The notes beneath the pieces are model-generated. The model was given only the letters and a program-made list of their open reading frames with translations, searched no databases and had not been told where the DNA came from. A program made the position numbers and the translations under genes. This document shows, in pieces, positions 8,223 to 16,583 of a stretch of DNA of 64,000 nt. This DNA comes from Acidobacteriota bacterium (GTDB lineage: Bacteria > Acidobacteriota > Thermoanaerobaculia > Gp7-AA8). The DNA lies in NCBI GenBank assembly GCA_021781455.1, contig JAJXWV010000077.1, forward strand, positions 47,292 through 111,291. The letters run 5' to 3'. Within the stretch, counting starts at the first letter, position 1. Every line of letters starts with the position of its first letter.

Positions 8223-8624
8223 ATGGACTTCGGCAACGGGGGAGAGGTCAAGAGCGACATCAACGTCACGCCGCTCGTCGACGTCTGCCTCGTGCTGCTC
8301 ATCATCTTCATGGTGGTCACGCCGATGCTCCAGCAGGGAGTGGACGTGCTCCTTCCGACCAGCGCGCATGCGGAGAAGAAGGCCGGGAAGGAAGCCGACC
8401 TCGTCATCTCCATCAAGCAGGACGGCACTGTCTTCGTGGGCCAGGACTGGATTCCGGACAGCAAGCTGCCCAAGTACCTCAAGTCCGAGCACGACAAGGA
8501 CGCCACTCGCGTGGTGATGCTCAAGGCGGACAAGCGCCTGAATTTCGGCAAGGTGCGCGCGGTCATGAAGGCCGCCAACGACGCCCAGTTCTCGCAGATA
8601 GCGATCTTGACGGAGAACAAGTGA
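8223..8624 (+). CDS. exbD: ExbD/TolR-family protein, first copy
   Basis: A 133-residue protein with one N-terminal membrane helix: DINVTPLVDVCLVLLIIFMV carries the conserved membrane Asp of ExbD/TolR, followed by a periplasmic domain. It starts 12 bases after exbB. The periplasmic part is 50-60% similar by eye to the second copy downstream, including a G/T-V-x-x-x-G pattern and the C-terminal Q-x-A-x-L end. Two non-identical ExbD subunits are known in some ExbB-ExbD1-ExbD2 systems; here both look intact. Confidence 0.9.
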   Translation: MDFGNGGEVKSDINVTPLVDVCLVLLIIFMVVTPMLQQGVDVLLPTSAHAEKKAGKEADLVISIKQDGTVFVGQDWIPDSKLPKYLKSEHDKDATRVVMLKADKRLNFGKVRAVMKAANDAQFSQIAILTENK

Positions 8625-8714
8625 GTGCTGAGTCCTGAGTGCTGAGTCCTGAGTAAGGCGGCGCTTTTCTCAGGACTCAGGACTCAAGGCTCAGGACTCA
8701 GGACTCAGGACTCG
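8624..8714. repeat. Mirrored heptad array (TGAGTCC / GGACTCA)
   Basis: Begins on the stop codon of the first exbD and ends 2 bases before ATG 8717 of the second. Left units are TGAGTGC/TGAGTCC, right units are CTCAGGA repeated six times with one variant. The downstream ATG has no Shine-Dalgarno sequence. The same family recurs at 25150, 30824, 62663 and 63395. Confidence 0.9.
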
Positions 8715-8716
8715 CA

Positions 8717-9136
<420 letters not shown>

Positions 9137-9154
9137 GGCGCACTACGCCAATTT

Positions 9155-9252
9155 TGGCGGAGGCGTGTCGGAATCGAACCAACCTTTCGACGCTTCCGCG
9201 CCGAAACAACGGTTTTGAAGACCGCGGGAGCCACCAGACCCCATTCGCCTCC
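9155..9252 (-). tRNA. selC: tRNA-Sec (anticodon TCA)
   Basis: Read on the minus strand: acceptor GGAGGCG pairs with CGCCTCC, discriminator G, encoded CCA. The anticodon loop is CTTCAAA, giving anticodon TCA, flanked by a CGGT/ACCG stem. The variable arm is very long, a 9-bp stem TTTCGGCGC/GCGTCGAAA (one G-T pair) closed by GGAA. The T arm is GTTGG-TTCGATT-CCGAC. The 98-nt length, extended variable arm and TCA anticodon are diagnostic of selenocysteine tRNA. It implies selA, selB and selD and at least one selenoprotein elsewhere in the genome; I found no convincing in-frame TGA selenoprotein in this window. Confidence 0.95.
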
Positions 9253-9290
9253 GCAGGTGCGGTGGAATGCGACGATAACACGCGTTTCTT

Positions 9291-9386
9291 CATTCTGGAT
9301 TCTGCGTTCTGCGTTCTGCATTCGGGGTTCATGAATCTCGAACAAAGAAACTGAATTCAGAACGCAGAACGCAGAATTCAGAATGA
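9291..9386. repeat. Mirrored heptad array (ATTCTGC / GCAGAAT)
   Basis: Left units GATTCTG, CGTTCTG, CGTTCTG, CATTCGG; right units GAATTCA, GAACGCA, GAACGCA, GAATTCA. It lies between selC and the pilD promoter and is lower in GC than its surroundings. Confidence 0.85.
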
Positions 9387-9420
9387 CGAAGGCGGGCGCG
9401 CACCGCGGTTGACCATCCCG

Positions 9421-9426
9421 TACAAT
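9421..9426 (+). promoter_or_regulatory. Candidate -10 box TACAAT for pilD
   Basis: TACAAT with exactly 7 bases to ATG 9434 and no Shine-Dalgarno, the same arrangement as at hpnL. No matching -35 at 17 bases. Confidence 0.5.
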
Positions 9427-9433
9427 CCCACCG

Positions 9434-10237
9434 ATGCCGTTCCTCCTCGCCTTCTACGCCTTCGCCATCGGCGCGATGGTCGGCAGCTTCCTCAACGTCG
9501 TCATCCACCGCTGGCCGCGCGAAGAGTCGATCGTCTTCCCGGCCAGCCACTGCCCGCTCTGCCTCACGCCGATCAAGCCTTACGACAACATCCCGATCTT
9601 CAGCTACTTGATCCTGGGCGGCCGCTGCCGCGCCTGCCGCGCGCCGATCTCGCCGCGATATCCCCTGGTGGAGCTGGCCAATGCCCTCTTCTACCTGGCC
9701 GTCTTCGAGCGCACCGGGATCTCATGGGCGTTCGTTCCCATCGCGGCGATGGTGTCGATGGCGATCGTGCTGATCTACATCGACGCGGACGTGCAGATGC
9801 TGCCCGATGCCGTGACGCTTCCCGGGGTCGTGGTGGGCCTCGTCGCAGGGGCGCTGTCGCTGGGCGATCGGGTTCCGGAGCTCGCGCTCAGCACGTCGAT
9901 CGTCGATTCCGCCGGCGGTGCCATCATCGGCCCGGCCGTCATCGCCGTGATCATTCTCGCCTACTGGCTGATCCGGCACGTGGAAGGCATGGGTTGGGGC
10001 GACTCGAAAATGCTGGCCATGATCGGCGCCTGCCTGGGCTGGCAATCGCTGTTCGTGGTTCTCTTTCTCGGCTCGATCCTCGGCGCGCTCATCGGCGTGC
10101 CGCTGGCGCTGCGCAGCGAGAAGGGGATGCAGACGGCCCTCCCCTTCGGCGTCTTTCTCGGCCTGGCCATGCTCGCGGTACTTTTTTTCGGCCATACTCT
10201 GACCTCATGGTGGTTGGTCGCCTCGCAGCCCCGCTGA
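9434..10237 (+). CDS. pilD: Prepilin peptidase / N-methyltransferase (A24 family)
   Basis: Inner-membrane aspartic protease that cuts the leader from type IV prepilins and methylates the new N-terminus. In the 267 residues: GSFLNVVIHRWP N-terminal motif; two zinc-type CxxC pairs (HCPLC, GRCRAC) near residues 37-65; catalytic Asp motifs IYIDADVQMLPD near 115 and GWGDSK near 190; multiple membrane helices. Its substrates are the pseudopilins encoded downstream. The last 31 bases overlap the histidine-kinase gene. Confidence 0.95.
   Translation: MPFLLAFYAFAIGAMVGSFLNVVIHRWPREESIVFPASHCPLCLTPIKPYDNIPIFSYLILGGRCRACRAPISPRYPLVELANALFYLAVFERTGISWAFVPIAAMVSMAIVLIYIDADVQMLPDAVTLPGVVVGLVAGALSLGDRVPELALSTSIVDSAGGAIIGPAVIAVIILAYWLIRHVEGMGWGDSKMLAMIGACLGWQSLFVVLFLGSILGALIGVPLALRSEKGMQTALPFGVFLGLAMLAVLFFGHTLTSWWLVASQPR
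10195..10200 (+). promoter_or_regulatory. Possible -10 box TACTCT inside pilD
   Basis: TACTCT ends 6 bases before ATG 10207 of the kinase gene. It could give a separate leaderless transcript, but because it lies in coding sequence it may be chance. Confidence 0.3.
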
Positions 10238-11898
10238 CCAAAATCGGCTTCCGCCGGGACGTGCGGCTCTTCCTGTCGATCCTGGTCGGGTTTCTGGCGC
10301 TGTTGATCGTGGTCCTCGTGTTTCTTCTGCAATCCTTCGCATACAGCATCGAGGCGGCCACTCTGCAGCGATGGAACGCGATCGCCGACTACTGCGCGGC
10401 CGACCTGACCGCGGCCGCGCGCGGCGGCGACATCGACACGCGAGCGGGCATCCTGGCATCGCGTTACGAACTGGTCCGGATCGAGATCAATGACGGCCGC
10501 TCGACGCGGCAGTTCCCGGGGGGCGCGCCGTCGACGATCGTCAATCCGGTCCGGCGCATCACCACGGCCGGCACGATGACATTCGTCTTCGACGGGTCGC
10601 GACTGCGCTCGTTCGAGAACTCCTTCAAGTACACGGCGGCCATCTGCATCGCCGCGGCGGGATGCGGAATGATCGTCCTCTTCTTCTACCTGCCGCGGAT
10701 CACGCGCCCCATCGAGCTGCTGCTCGACCAGGCGCGGGAGATCAGCGACCGCGCGGCGACCGTCGAGGAGGACAAGTACCTCATCGAGACGTTCCGGATG
10801 ACGATCGACACGCTCAAGGCGCAGGAGCGGGAGCTCCAGCGCCTGCACGACGTGCAGAAGAGCAGGGCGGACGACCTGGAGCGCGTCACCGCCACCCTCA
10901 CGCGCAGCCTCACCTCCGGCTTTATCGCCTGCAATGCCACCGGGCGGATCGTCGACATCAACTCCGCCGCGCGGGAGATGCTGCACCTCGACATGACCGC
11001 GGATTTCGCCGGCGCGTCGCTCGGCGAAGTCGTGCACCATGAGGAGTTCGCCGCGGTCCTCGAGAACGCCATGAGCTCGCGCACGGCGGTGTCGAGAAAG
11101 GAAGTCACGCTCGGCGGTCCCGAATCGATGATGGTCGGCCTGACCACCGTGCCTCTCTTCTCCCACGAGCACGCGTACATCGGGCTGCTGGCGTTGTTCA
11201 CGGACCTGACGCCGATCCGCAGGCTGGAGAACCGCGTCCGGGAGATGGAAAAGCTGGCGGATATCGGCGAAATGTCCGCCGGCATCGCGCACGAGTTCCG
11301 CAACTCCCTCTCCACGATCCTCGGATACGTGAGGCTCTCCCGGCGCGAAGAGCTCGCGGCCACGACCGGCGAGCGGCTTCGGAAAATCGAGGATGAAGCG
11401 GCGCAGCTGCGGGAAGCGGTGGAGCGCTTCCTCAATTTCGCGCGGCCGATGAGCATCGAGCGGCGTCCTCTCGATCTGCTGGCGCTCGTCCGAGCCACCG
11501 CGGATCGCATCGATCTCGAGACTGTCCCCGTGAACATCAGCGGCAATGCCGTCACCTTCAGCGGAGACGCGCCACTCCTCGGCCGGGCCATCGAGAACGT
11601 TCTGCGCAACGCCGTCGAATCGATCCGGCAGAAGGGCGAGCCCGGCGGTCAAATCGACGTTGCGGTCTCGGACGGTCCGCCCGCCGTCACAGTCGCGGAC
11701 AACGGCGTCGGCATCGACTGGCGGAATACCGCGCGGCTGTTCCTCCCGTTCCAGTCAGATAAGCCGGGAGGGTTCGGAATCGGTCTGGCCCTGACACGAA
11801 AGATCGTCGTCATGCACGGCGGCGAGATCCAGATCAGCGGCGAGCCCGGTGTCGGAGCGACCGTGACGATGCGCTTTCCGCCAGCCGACGAAGTCTGA
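10207..11898 (+). CDS. Membrane sensor histidine kinase (PilS/AtoS-like)
   Basis: A 563-residue kinase. Order: N-terminal membrane helix (residues about 17-40), periplasmic sensor of about 100 residues, second helix near 140-162, HAMP-like linker, coiled coil near 200-230, PAS domain near 235-340, HisKA with the phospho-accepting His in GIAHEFRNSLSTILGY, and an ATPase domain with N box ENVLRNAVESI, G1 DNGVGID and G2 GFGIGLALT. The HEFRN H-box and the lack of an adjacent receiver gene fit a NtrB/AtoS/PilS class that pairs with a sigma-54 regulator encoded elsewhere. Overlap with pilD suggests control of pilus genes, which is inference. Confidence 0.88.
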   Translation: MVVGRLAAPLTKIGFRRDVRLFLSILVGFLALLIVVLVFLLQSFAYSIEAATLQRWNAIADYCAADLTAAARGGDIDTRAGILASRYELVRIEINDGRSTRQFPGGAPSTIVNPVRRITTAGTMTFVFDGSRLRSFENSFKYTAAICIAAAGCGMIVLFFYLPRITRPIELLLDQAREISDRAATVEEDKYLIETFRMTIDTLKAQERELQRLHDVQKSRADDLERVTATLTRSLTSGFIACNATGRIVDINSAAREMLHLDMTADFAGASLGEVVHHEEFAAVLENAMSSRTAVSRKEVTLGGPESMMVGLTTVPLFSHEHAYIGLLALFTDLTPIRRLENRVREMEKLADIGEMSAGIAHEFRNSLSTILGYVRLSRREELAATTGERLRKIEDEAAQLREAVERFLNFARPMSIERRPLDLLALVRATADRIDLETVPVNISGNAVTFSGDAPLLGRAIENVLRNAVESIRQKGEPGGQIDVAVSDGPPAVTVADNGVGIDWRNTARLFLPFQSDKPGGFGIGLALTRKIVVMHGGEIQISGEPGVGATVTMRFPPADEV

Positions 11899-11902
11899 AC
11901 TG

Positions 11903-12048
11903 AGAGGCTGTGCAGAAATCCAGGTCGGCGACACCGGCCACTGAATTTTCACCCCTTTTTTCTCTGCGAATCTCTGTGCCTCTGCGTCTCTGTGGTTGAA
12001 ACTCTGGACCGAGGCTCGAGTGGTCGGGGGATTTCCGCACAGCCTCTG
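11903..12048. repeat. MITE-like inverted repeat with octad core
   Basis: Terminal inverted repeats GAGGCTGTGCAGAAATCC (from 11903) and GGATTTCCGCACAGCCTC (ending 12048) enclose a lower-GC stretch made of 8-bp units (TCTCTGCG, AATCTCTG, TGCCTCTG, CGTCTCTG). No reading frame. The rest of the 320-base gap to 12219 contains GATAAT at 12124-12129, a possible -10 for the minor-pilin genes, and GGAGG before ATG 12219. Confidence 0.75.
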
Positions 12049-12218
12049 AGCCCGCCACGGCCATCGCAGAACTGTTACTATTCGTAACACTTTCACGAGA
12101 TTCGCGCTGACGCGAAACAGCGCGGATAATGACAACCAACGCTGGTCCATACACTTATCGCGAACACAGCAGGGCGGCACGTCGCGTGCGTAAAGGGCTG
12201 GCTCAATCGGAGGCTCGC

Positions 12219-12764
12219 ATGACCACTACGACTACGCAACGCGGGTACTCACTGGCCGAGGCGCTGGTGGTGATCGCGATCGTCGGATTGATCTCCGTGA
12301 TCACGGTTCCGCAGTTCATAGCGATGTCTCACGGGATGAAGCTCTCTTCGTCTCTCCGCCAGTTCACGTCCGACATCCGCTCGGCACGAGCGCGGGCGAT
12401 CACCAGGGACCGGTATGCAAAGGTGAGTTTTTCCTCGGGTGTCGGCAACCTGACTTACCACCTTTACGAGGGAACGATCGACCCCGCGACCGGCAACATC
12501 GTGTGGAACGCCACACCGTGGGTGACGCGCAACCTCCAGCAGAGCACGTACTTCGTCGATCCCGCGGCCGCGGCACCGGCCAGCGTCTGCACCGACATCG
12601 ACACCCCCGCGGACGGCGACTACGACATCGTCTTCAATCCCACGGGCGTGCTGCGCAACGCAACGGTGTGCAATCAAATCGTTCTGCGCAGCCAGTTCAC
12701 GGACGTGGCGCACCGGTACTACACGATCAACATCTCGGTCCCCGGCAATCTGACGACCAAATAG
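12219..12764 (+). CDS. Minor pseudopilin, FimT/GspH type
   Basis: A 181-residue type IV prepilin-like protein. The short leader ends at QRG, followed by YSLAEALVVIAIVGLISVITVPQF, the methylation/assembly helix with Glu at position 5 after the cut. The body has RQFTSDIRSARARAITRDR, typical of FimT/GspH proteins. It is the first of four minor pilin genes in a row and would be processed by the PilD encoded upstream. The start ATG 12219 has GGAGG about 7 bases upstream; the reading frame is open further upstream but without conservation to pilins. Confidence 0.85.
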   Translation: MTTTTTQRGYSLAEALVVIAIVGLISVITVPQFIAMSHGMKLSSSLRQFTSDIRSARARAITRDRYAKVSFSSGVGNLTYHLYEGTIDPATGNIVWNATPWVTRNLQQSTYFVDPAAAAPASVCTDIDTPADGDYDIVFNPTGVLRNATVCNQIVLRSQFTDVAHRYYTINISVPGNLTTK

Positions 12765-12778
12765 CAGGAGCTGGCAAG

Positions 12779-13303
12779 ATGCACCATCGCAATTCGGAGC
12801 GCGGGTTCAGCCTCGTCGAGACCCTGATCGCCATGGCGATCCTCGGGACCGTCCTCATTTCGATCCTGACTCTGTTCGTACTCGGCAGGAAGAACGTCTA
12901 CTCGGGCAAGCAGATGTCCCAGGCGGTCGCGGTCGGCACGCGCGTGCTCGAAGACCTCAGCCCGATGACCATCCAGTCGGTCATGACGAACTTCGGGTTC
13001 ACCGACGCAACGGCGCTCACGACCAATGGTGTCGGCGGCGTCAGCTACCCCAATTCCGCCGTCGTGACGACTGTGGGCGCCACGACCGGTTATCTCGGTC
13101 GCTGGGCGCAACTCGTTCCCACCAGCGTCATGACCAACGGCAAGGTCTCCCTCGTGGCGATCCCCACGGACCCGACCAATGCCGGGGCGAAGTGGAGTAC
13201 CGCTCAGTACATGCAAATCATCGTGGTGGTGGAGTGGTTCGAAACCGGCCGTGACCGTACAGCCGTGTTCAGAACGGCGAAGGTTCAGCGTGGACTGGAA
13301 TAG
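12779..13303 (+). CDS. pilV: Minor pseudopilin, PilV/GspI type
   Basis: A 174-residue prepilin with leader MHHRNSERG and cut before FSLVETLIAMAILGTVLISILTL; Glu5 is present. The VETLIA pattern is characteristic of PilV/GspI proteins. The C-terminal domain is small and beta-rich and ends with a strand (QIIVVVEWFE) common to GspI relatives. ATG 12779 follows GCAGGAG. The gene starts 14 bases after the previous one and is followed by the giant PilW-like gene, so the four minor pilins are probably one transcript. Confidence 0.85.
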   Translation: MHHRNSERGFSLVETLIAMAILGTVLISILTLFVLGRKNVYSGKQMSQAVAVGTRVLEDLSPMTIQSVMTNFGFTDATALTTNGVGGVSYPNSAVVTTVGATTGYLGRWAQLVPTSVMTNGKVSLVAIPTDPTNAGAKWSTAQYMQIIVVVEWFETGRDRTAVFRTAKVQRGLE

Positions 13304-13337
13304 CGTGGACTGCAACAGAGAAAACGGAGTGCTCCAG

Positions 13338-16300
13338 ATGAACAGCACAGCACAGAGAACGCAGCGCGGATTCAGCCTTGCCGAGATCCTCGTTGCCGTC
13401 GCCGTCTTCACGATCATCATCCTCGGGGCCCTGATGATGTACGACCGCAGCAACCGCGTCTTCAAGCAGTCGGTCGAAGCGGCGGACATGCAGCAGAACA
13501 CCCGCGTCGCGTACGAGAAGATGGTCGCCGACATGCGGATGATCGGCTACGACTTCGATCGCGACGGCGTGCCCACCGGCGTGCCGGTCGTGCAGTGGCA
13601 GCCCAACGTGGCCTACTCCGCCGGGGCCTTCGTCGTCCCGATCAGCGCGAACGGATTCGTCTACCAGGCGACCAGCACGGGGACGAGCGGCGCGAGCTCG
13701 CCGACCTGGAACACCACCGTGACCGGCGACACCACCGATAACACGATCACGTGGAAAACCGAGTCCCAGATCGCCTTCCAGCAGCCGGACGAGCAGATCG
13801 AGTACGCAGGGCCGAACGCCGTCGTCTTCCGCGGCAACTTCAATTACAGCGATCCGACTACGACCGACAACGGCACCGAGCCCTCCTACGAGACGGCGCA
13901 GTTTCCGGTCGTGACGACGAGCAATCAGGAGATCGTGGCCTACGCATTGAGGTCGATGAAAGCCTCGGCGAACACGGGCTCGATCAGCTTCTATGCGGAC
14001 GTCGCCAAGCCGCGCGCGGCCTATCCCGGCGGCAGCGCGGAAACACTCGTCACGATCAGCGGCATCGACACGTCGCAGAACGAGGCCAACGCTCCCTACC
14101 AGCTGGTGCGGTTCACGCTGCAGGATGACGGCACCGCCAATGGCGGGGCGAACGTCGGCAAGCCCGACGCCGGCACCGTCGTGGCGGAAAACATCCGCAG
14201 CCTGCAGTTCTACTATTACCAGACAGCCGACGGCCAGACGGTTCTCAACAACGCCGGCGTCAATATCGCCACCGGTCACAACGCCGACGGCTCGACATTC
14301 ACCGCCCAGGACACCGCCGGCAATTACACCGGCGCGATCGGCGGCGACGGAAAATACGATCCGGCGAACATCGGCGGCACGACGGACTTCGCCGACCGCC
14401 AGCTGCGCACCAGCATCAAGTCGATCCGTGTCGCGCTTGTCGGCATGAACGCCTCGCAGGACGCCGCATACACGAACGCCACAGAGACGTCGACAGTCGG
14501 CAATCTCAAGAACTACCGGACGTACAGCCTTTCCACGCTCGTCGTACCGCGCAACCTCGGCCTCTCCGGCTCCGGCGAGGCCAGTCCCGTTACGCCCGGC
14601 AACTTCTCCCTTCTGGGCATTTGTGTCGGGTCGTGTACATTGCCGACGCTCTACTGGTCACAACCGACCACCGGAACCGTCGGCTGGTACGAAGTCCATT
14701 GGGACAAAGTCCTGAACGGGCTGTATTCCAAAATGCAGAATGCCGGCCTCAATACGTCCTTGATGGTGACCTCGCCGCCTCTCACGGCGAACCAGCCGTA
14801 CTACTTCTATGTCGCGGCGTGCAATGAGAGCGGCTGCACGAAGTCGCAGAACTACATCCAGGTCACGCCTTACAGCACGACCAAACCCGGCGCGCCGACC
14901 GGGGTAACGACGACTGGCGCGGCCAACGTCATCAACCTCCAGTGGACGCCGCCGACGCTGAACGACACCTCCGCCAATACGCTGAGCTGCACTCCGAGCG
15001 GCAGTGGCAGCACCGACGGCACGGCGATCACCGCGCCCATCAATTACAACGTGTGGCGCAGCACCTCGAAGACATTCAACCCCGCGACGCCGGGTCCCGG
15101 CGACATCCAGGTCGTCAAACCGACGAACGCGAGCCAGATCGTCTTCGCCGGCAGCAACGCCACCTGGGCCGACAACGCTACCAACAATCCCGTGAACGGT
15201 CCCGCTCCGTGCGTCGACTACTACTACCGTGTTCAAACGTACTACCCCGGTTGCACGATCGCGAACTCGGACTACAACCTCGCCACGGCGACTTATGACC
15301 CGACGCTCGCCTACAGCATCTATGCCCCGGCCGTCGGCAATGACGCTCAGGGGCCGGTGCAGATGACGAGCAGCGACACGCCGGGCGCTGCCTCGAATCT
15401 GCAGGTCAATACTGCCGCCTCGAGCTGTAATCCGGCCGCTCCTCCGAACGGCCTCTGCAACGTCGTTCTGACGTGGAACAAGGTGACCCAAAACTCGGCC
15501 GCCCAGCCGATGTCGATCGATGCGTACCAGATCAACCGCTGGCGCTACAACACGTCCAATCCTCTCGCACCGACCCTGCCTTCGACGTTCATAGTCACAG
15601 GTCAGTCTTCCACGAGCGGAAGCCTCGGAACATGGACCGACACCACGATGGAGGACCACGACGCGACCGGACTGAAATGGATCTACCGATACAGCGTGCA
15701 GGCGCTCAACCAGTGCAATAACGCGCTCGGCACTGCGTCGGCGACGGTCGACTATCCGTCGAATTGCCCGGTTCCTGTCGTCTACGCTGCGGGTGCCGAC
15801 CCTGGCGGCGACGGCACATCACCCGGTGACCCGTGGGTCATGAACGGAGGCGATACGATCGACGTCAACGCGCCTCCGGGCAGCACGATCGCGCAGGTCA
15901 ACTACGTCGTGACGGACTCCGGTGGAAACGGAATCGACAACGTGACAACGGCCGCGGGCCCCAACTTCACTTACGCGTGGAAGGACCAGGGCTCTTATGG
16001 CGCGTTGTTCAACGTTGCGATCAACGTGACGTTCAGTACCGGCTGCATCACGCAGACAACCCGCTACGTTGAGCAGAAGCAGCTCGCTTCGTGCCTGACG
16101 GTCGACAGTCCGAACGCCGTATACACCTGCCCTTCGCCCTGCAAGTCCTACACAACTGTGTCGATGACCGTGACCTACACCATTACGAACCCGAACGTGG
16201 ACCCGCTCACGATCACATCCATCTCCCCGAACTCCGGCGTGCACATGTTCTGGGCGCAGCCAGCCTGGGCAACGAACCCAATGACCCTGACCACAGTCGT

Positions 16301-16568
16301 GTACAACGGAACCAAGACGGTCACCGGATCCTTTGCCCCAGGCACATATGACGAGACGGCGGCCAACGTGGCCGCGTTACCGAAGATTCCCGGGAGCGGC
16401 ACGTACACGATCGCGTTCACATTCTCATGGACGCAAGGCGGTATCGTGCCACCGTTCCCCATACCGAGTCCTCTGAGCGATCTGTGCCTTACGTTCACAG
16501 ACAGTGTGCAGACGTTCTCGTGCAATATCGTCGGCCCGACTACGAACAACCCGCAATCGTGCAACTGA
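13338..16568 (+). CDS. Giant PilW-type minor pilin with fibronectin-like modules
   Basis: A 1076-residue protein starting with a prepilin leader (QRG cut, FSLAEILVAVAVFTIIILGALMM helix with Glu5), as in PilW/GspJ. PilW proteins are usually 200-350 residues. Here the first 420 or so residues resemble a PilW body, and the remainder is a chain of beta-sandwich modules: a fibronectin-III-like unit with KPGAPTGV and NVINLQWTPPTL near residue 520, further Thr/Asn/Pro-rich repeats, and Cys-rich segments (CNPAAPPNGLC, CPSPCKSY). It may carry a long stalk or adhesin at the pilus tip. Start ATG 13338 has GGAG 8 bases upstream. No PilY1 gene is present nearby, so this protein might replace its role. Confidence 0.82.
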   Translation: MNSTAQRTQRGFSLAEILVAVAVFTIIILGALMMYDRSNRVFKQSVEAADMQQNTRVAYEKMVADMRMIGYDFDRDGVPTGVPVVQWQPNVAYSAGAFVVPISANGFVYQATSTGTSGASSPTWNTTVTGDTTDNTITWKTESQIAFQQPDEQIEYAGPNAVVFRGNFNYSDPTTTDNGTEPSYETAQFPVVTTSNQEIVAYALRSMKASANTGSISFYADVAKPRAAYPGGSAETLVTISGIDTSQNEANAPYQLVRFTLQDDGTANGGANVGKPDAGTVVAENIRSLQFYYYQTADGQTVLNNAGVNIATGHNADGSTFTAQDTAGNYTGAIGGDGKYDPANIGGTTDFADRQLRTSIKSIRVALVGMNASQDAAYTNATETSTVGNLKNYRTYSLSTLVVPRNLGLSGSGEASPVTPGNFSLLGICVGSCTLPTLYWSQPTTGTVGWYEVHWDKVLNGLYSKMQNAGLNTSLMVTSPPLTANQPYYFYVAACNESGCTKSQNYIQVTPYSTTKPGAPTGVTTTGAANVINLQWTPPTLNDTSANTLSCTPSGSGSTDGTAITAPINYNVWRSTSKTFNPATPGPGDIQVVKPTNASQIVFAGSNATWADNATNNPVNGPAPCVDYYYRVQTYYPGCTIANSDYNLATATYDPTLAYSIYAPAVGNDAQGPVQMTSSDTPGAASNLQVNTAASSCNPAAPPNGLCNVVLTWNKVTQNSAAQPMSIDAYQINRWRYNTSNPLAPTLPSTFIVTGQSSTSGSLGTWTDTTMEDHDATGLKWIYRYSVQALNQCNNALGTASATVDYPSNCPVPVVYAAGADPGGDGTSPGDPWVMNGGDTIDVNAPPGSTIAQVNYVVTDSGGNGIDNVTTAAGPNFTYAWKDQGSYGALFNVAINVTFSTGCITQTTRYVEQKQLASCLTVDSPNAVYTCPSPCKSYTTVSMTVTYTITNPNVDPLTITSISPNSGVHMFWAQPAWATNPMTLTTVVYNGTKTVTGSFAPGTYDETAANVAALPKIPGSGTYTIAFTFSWTQGGIVPPFPIPSPLSDLCLTFTDSVQTFSCNIVGPTTNNPQSCN

Positions 16569-16583
16569 GGCGAGGTGACGCAA

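Noticed and set aside
9409..9414. TTGACC as the -35 box of the pilD promoter
   Set aside because: Only 6 bases separate it from TACAAT, far short of the 16-18 needed.
11903..12048. Insertion sequence
   Set aside because: It has terminal inverted repeats but only about 146 bp and no transposase; a non-autonomous element is the most that can be said.
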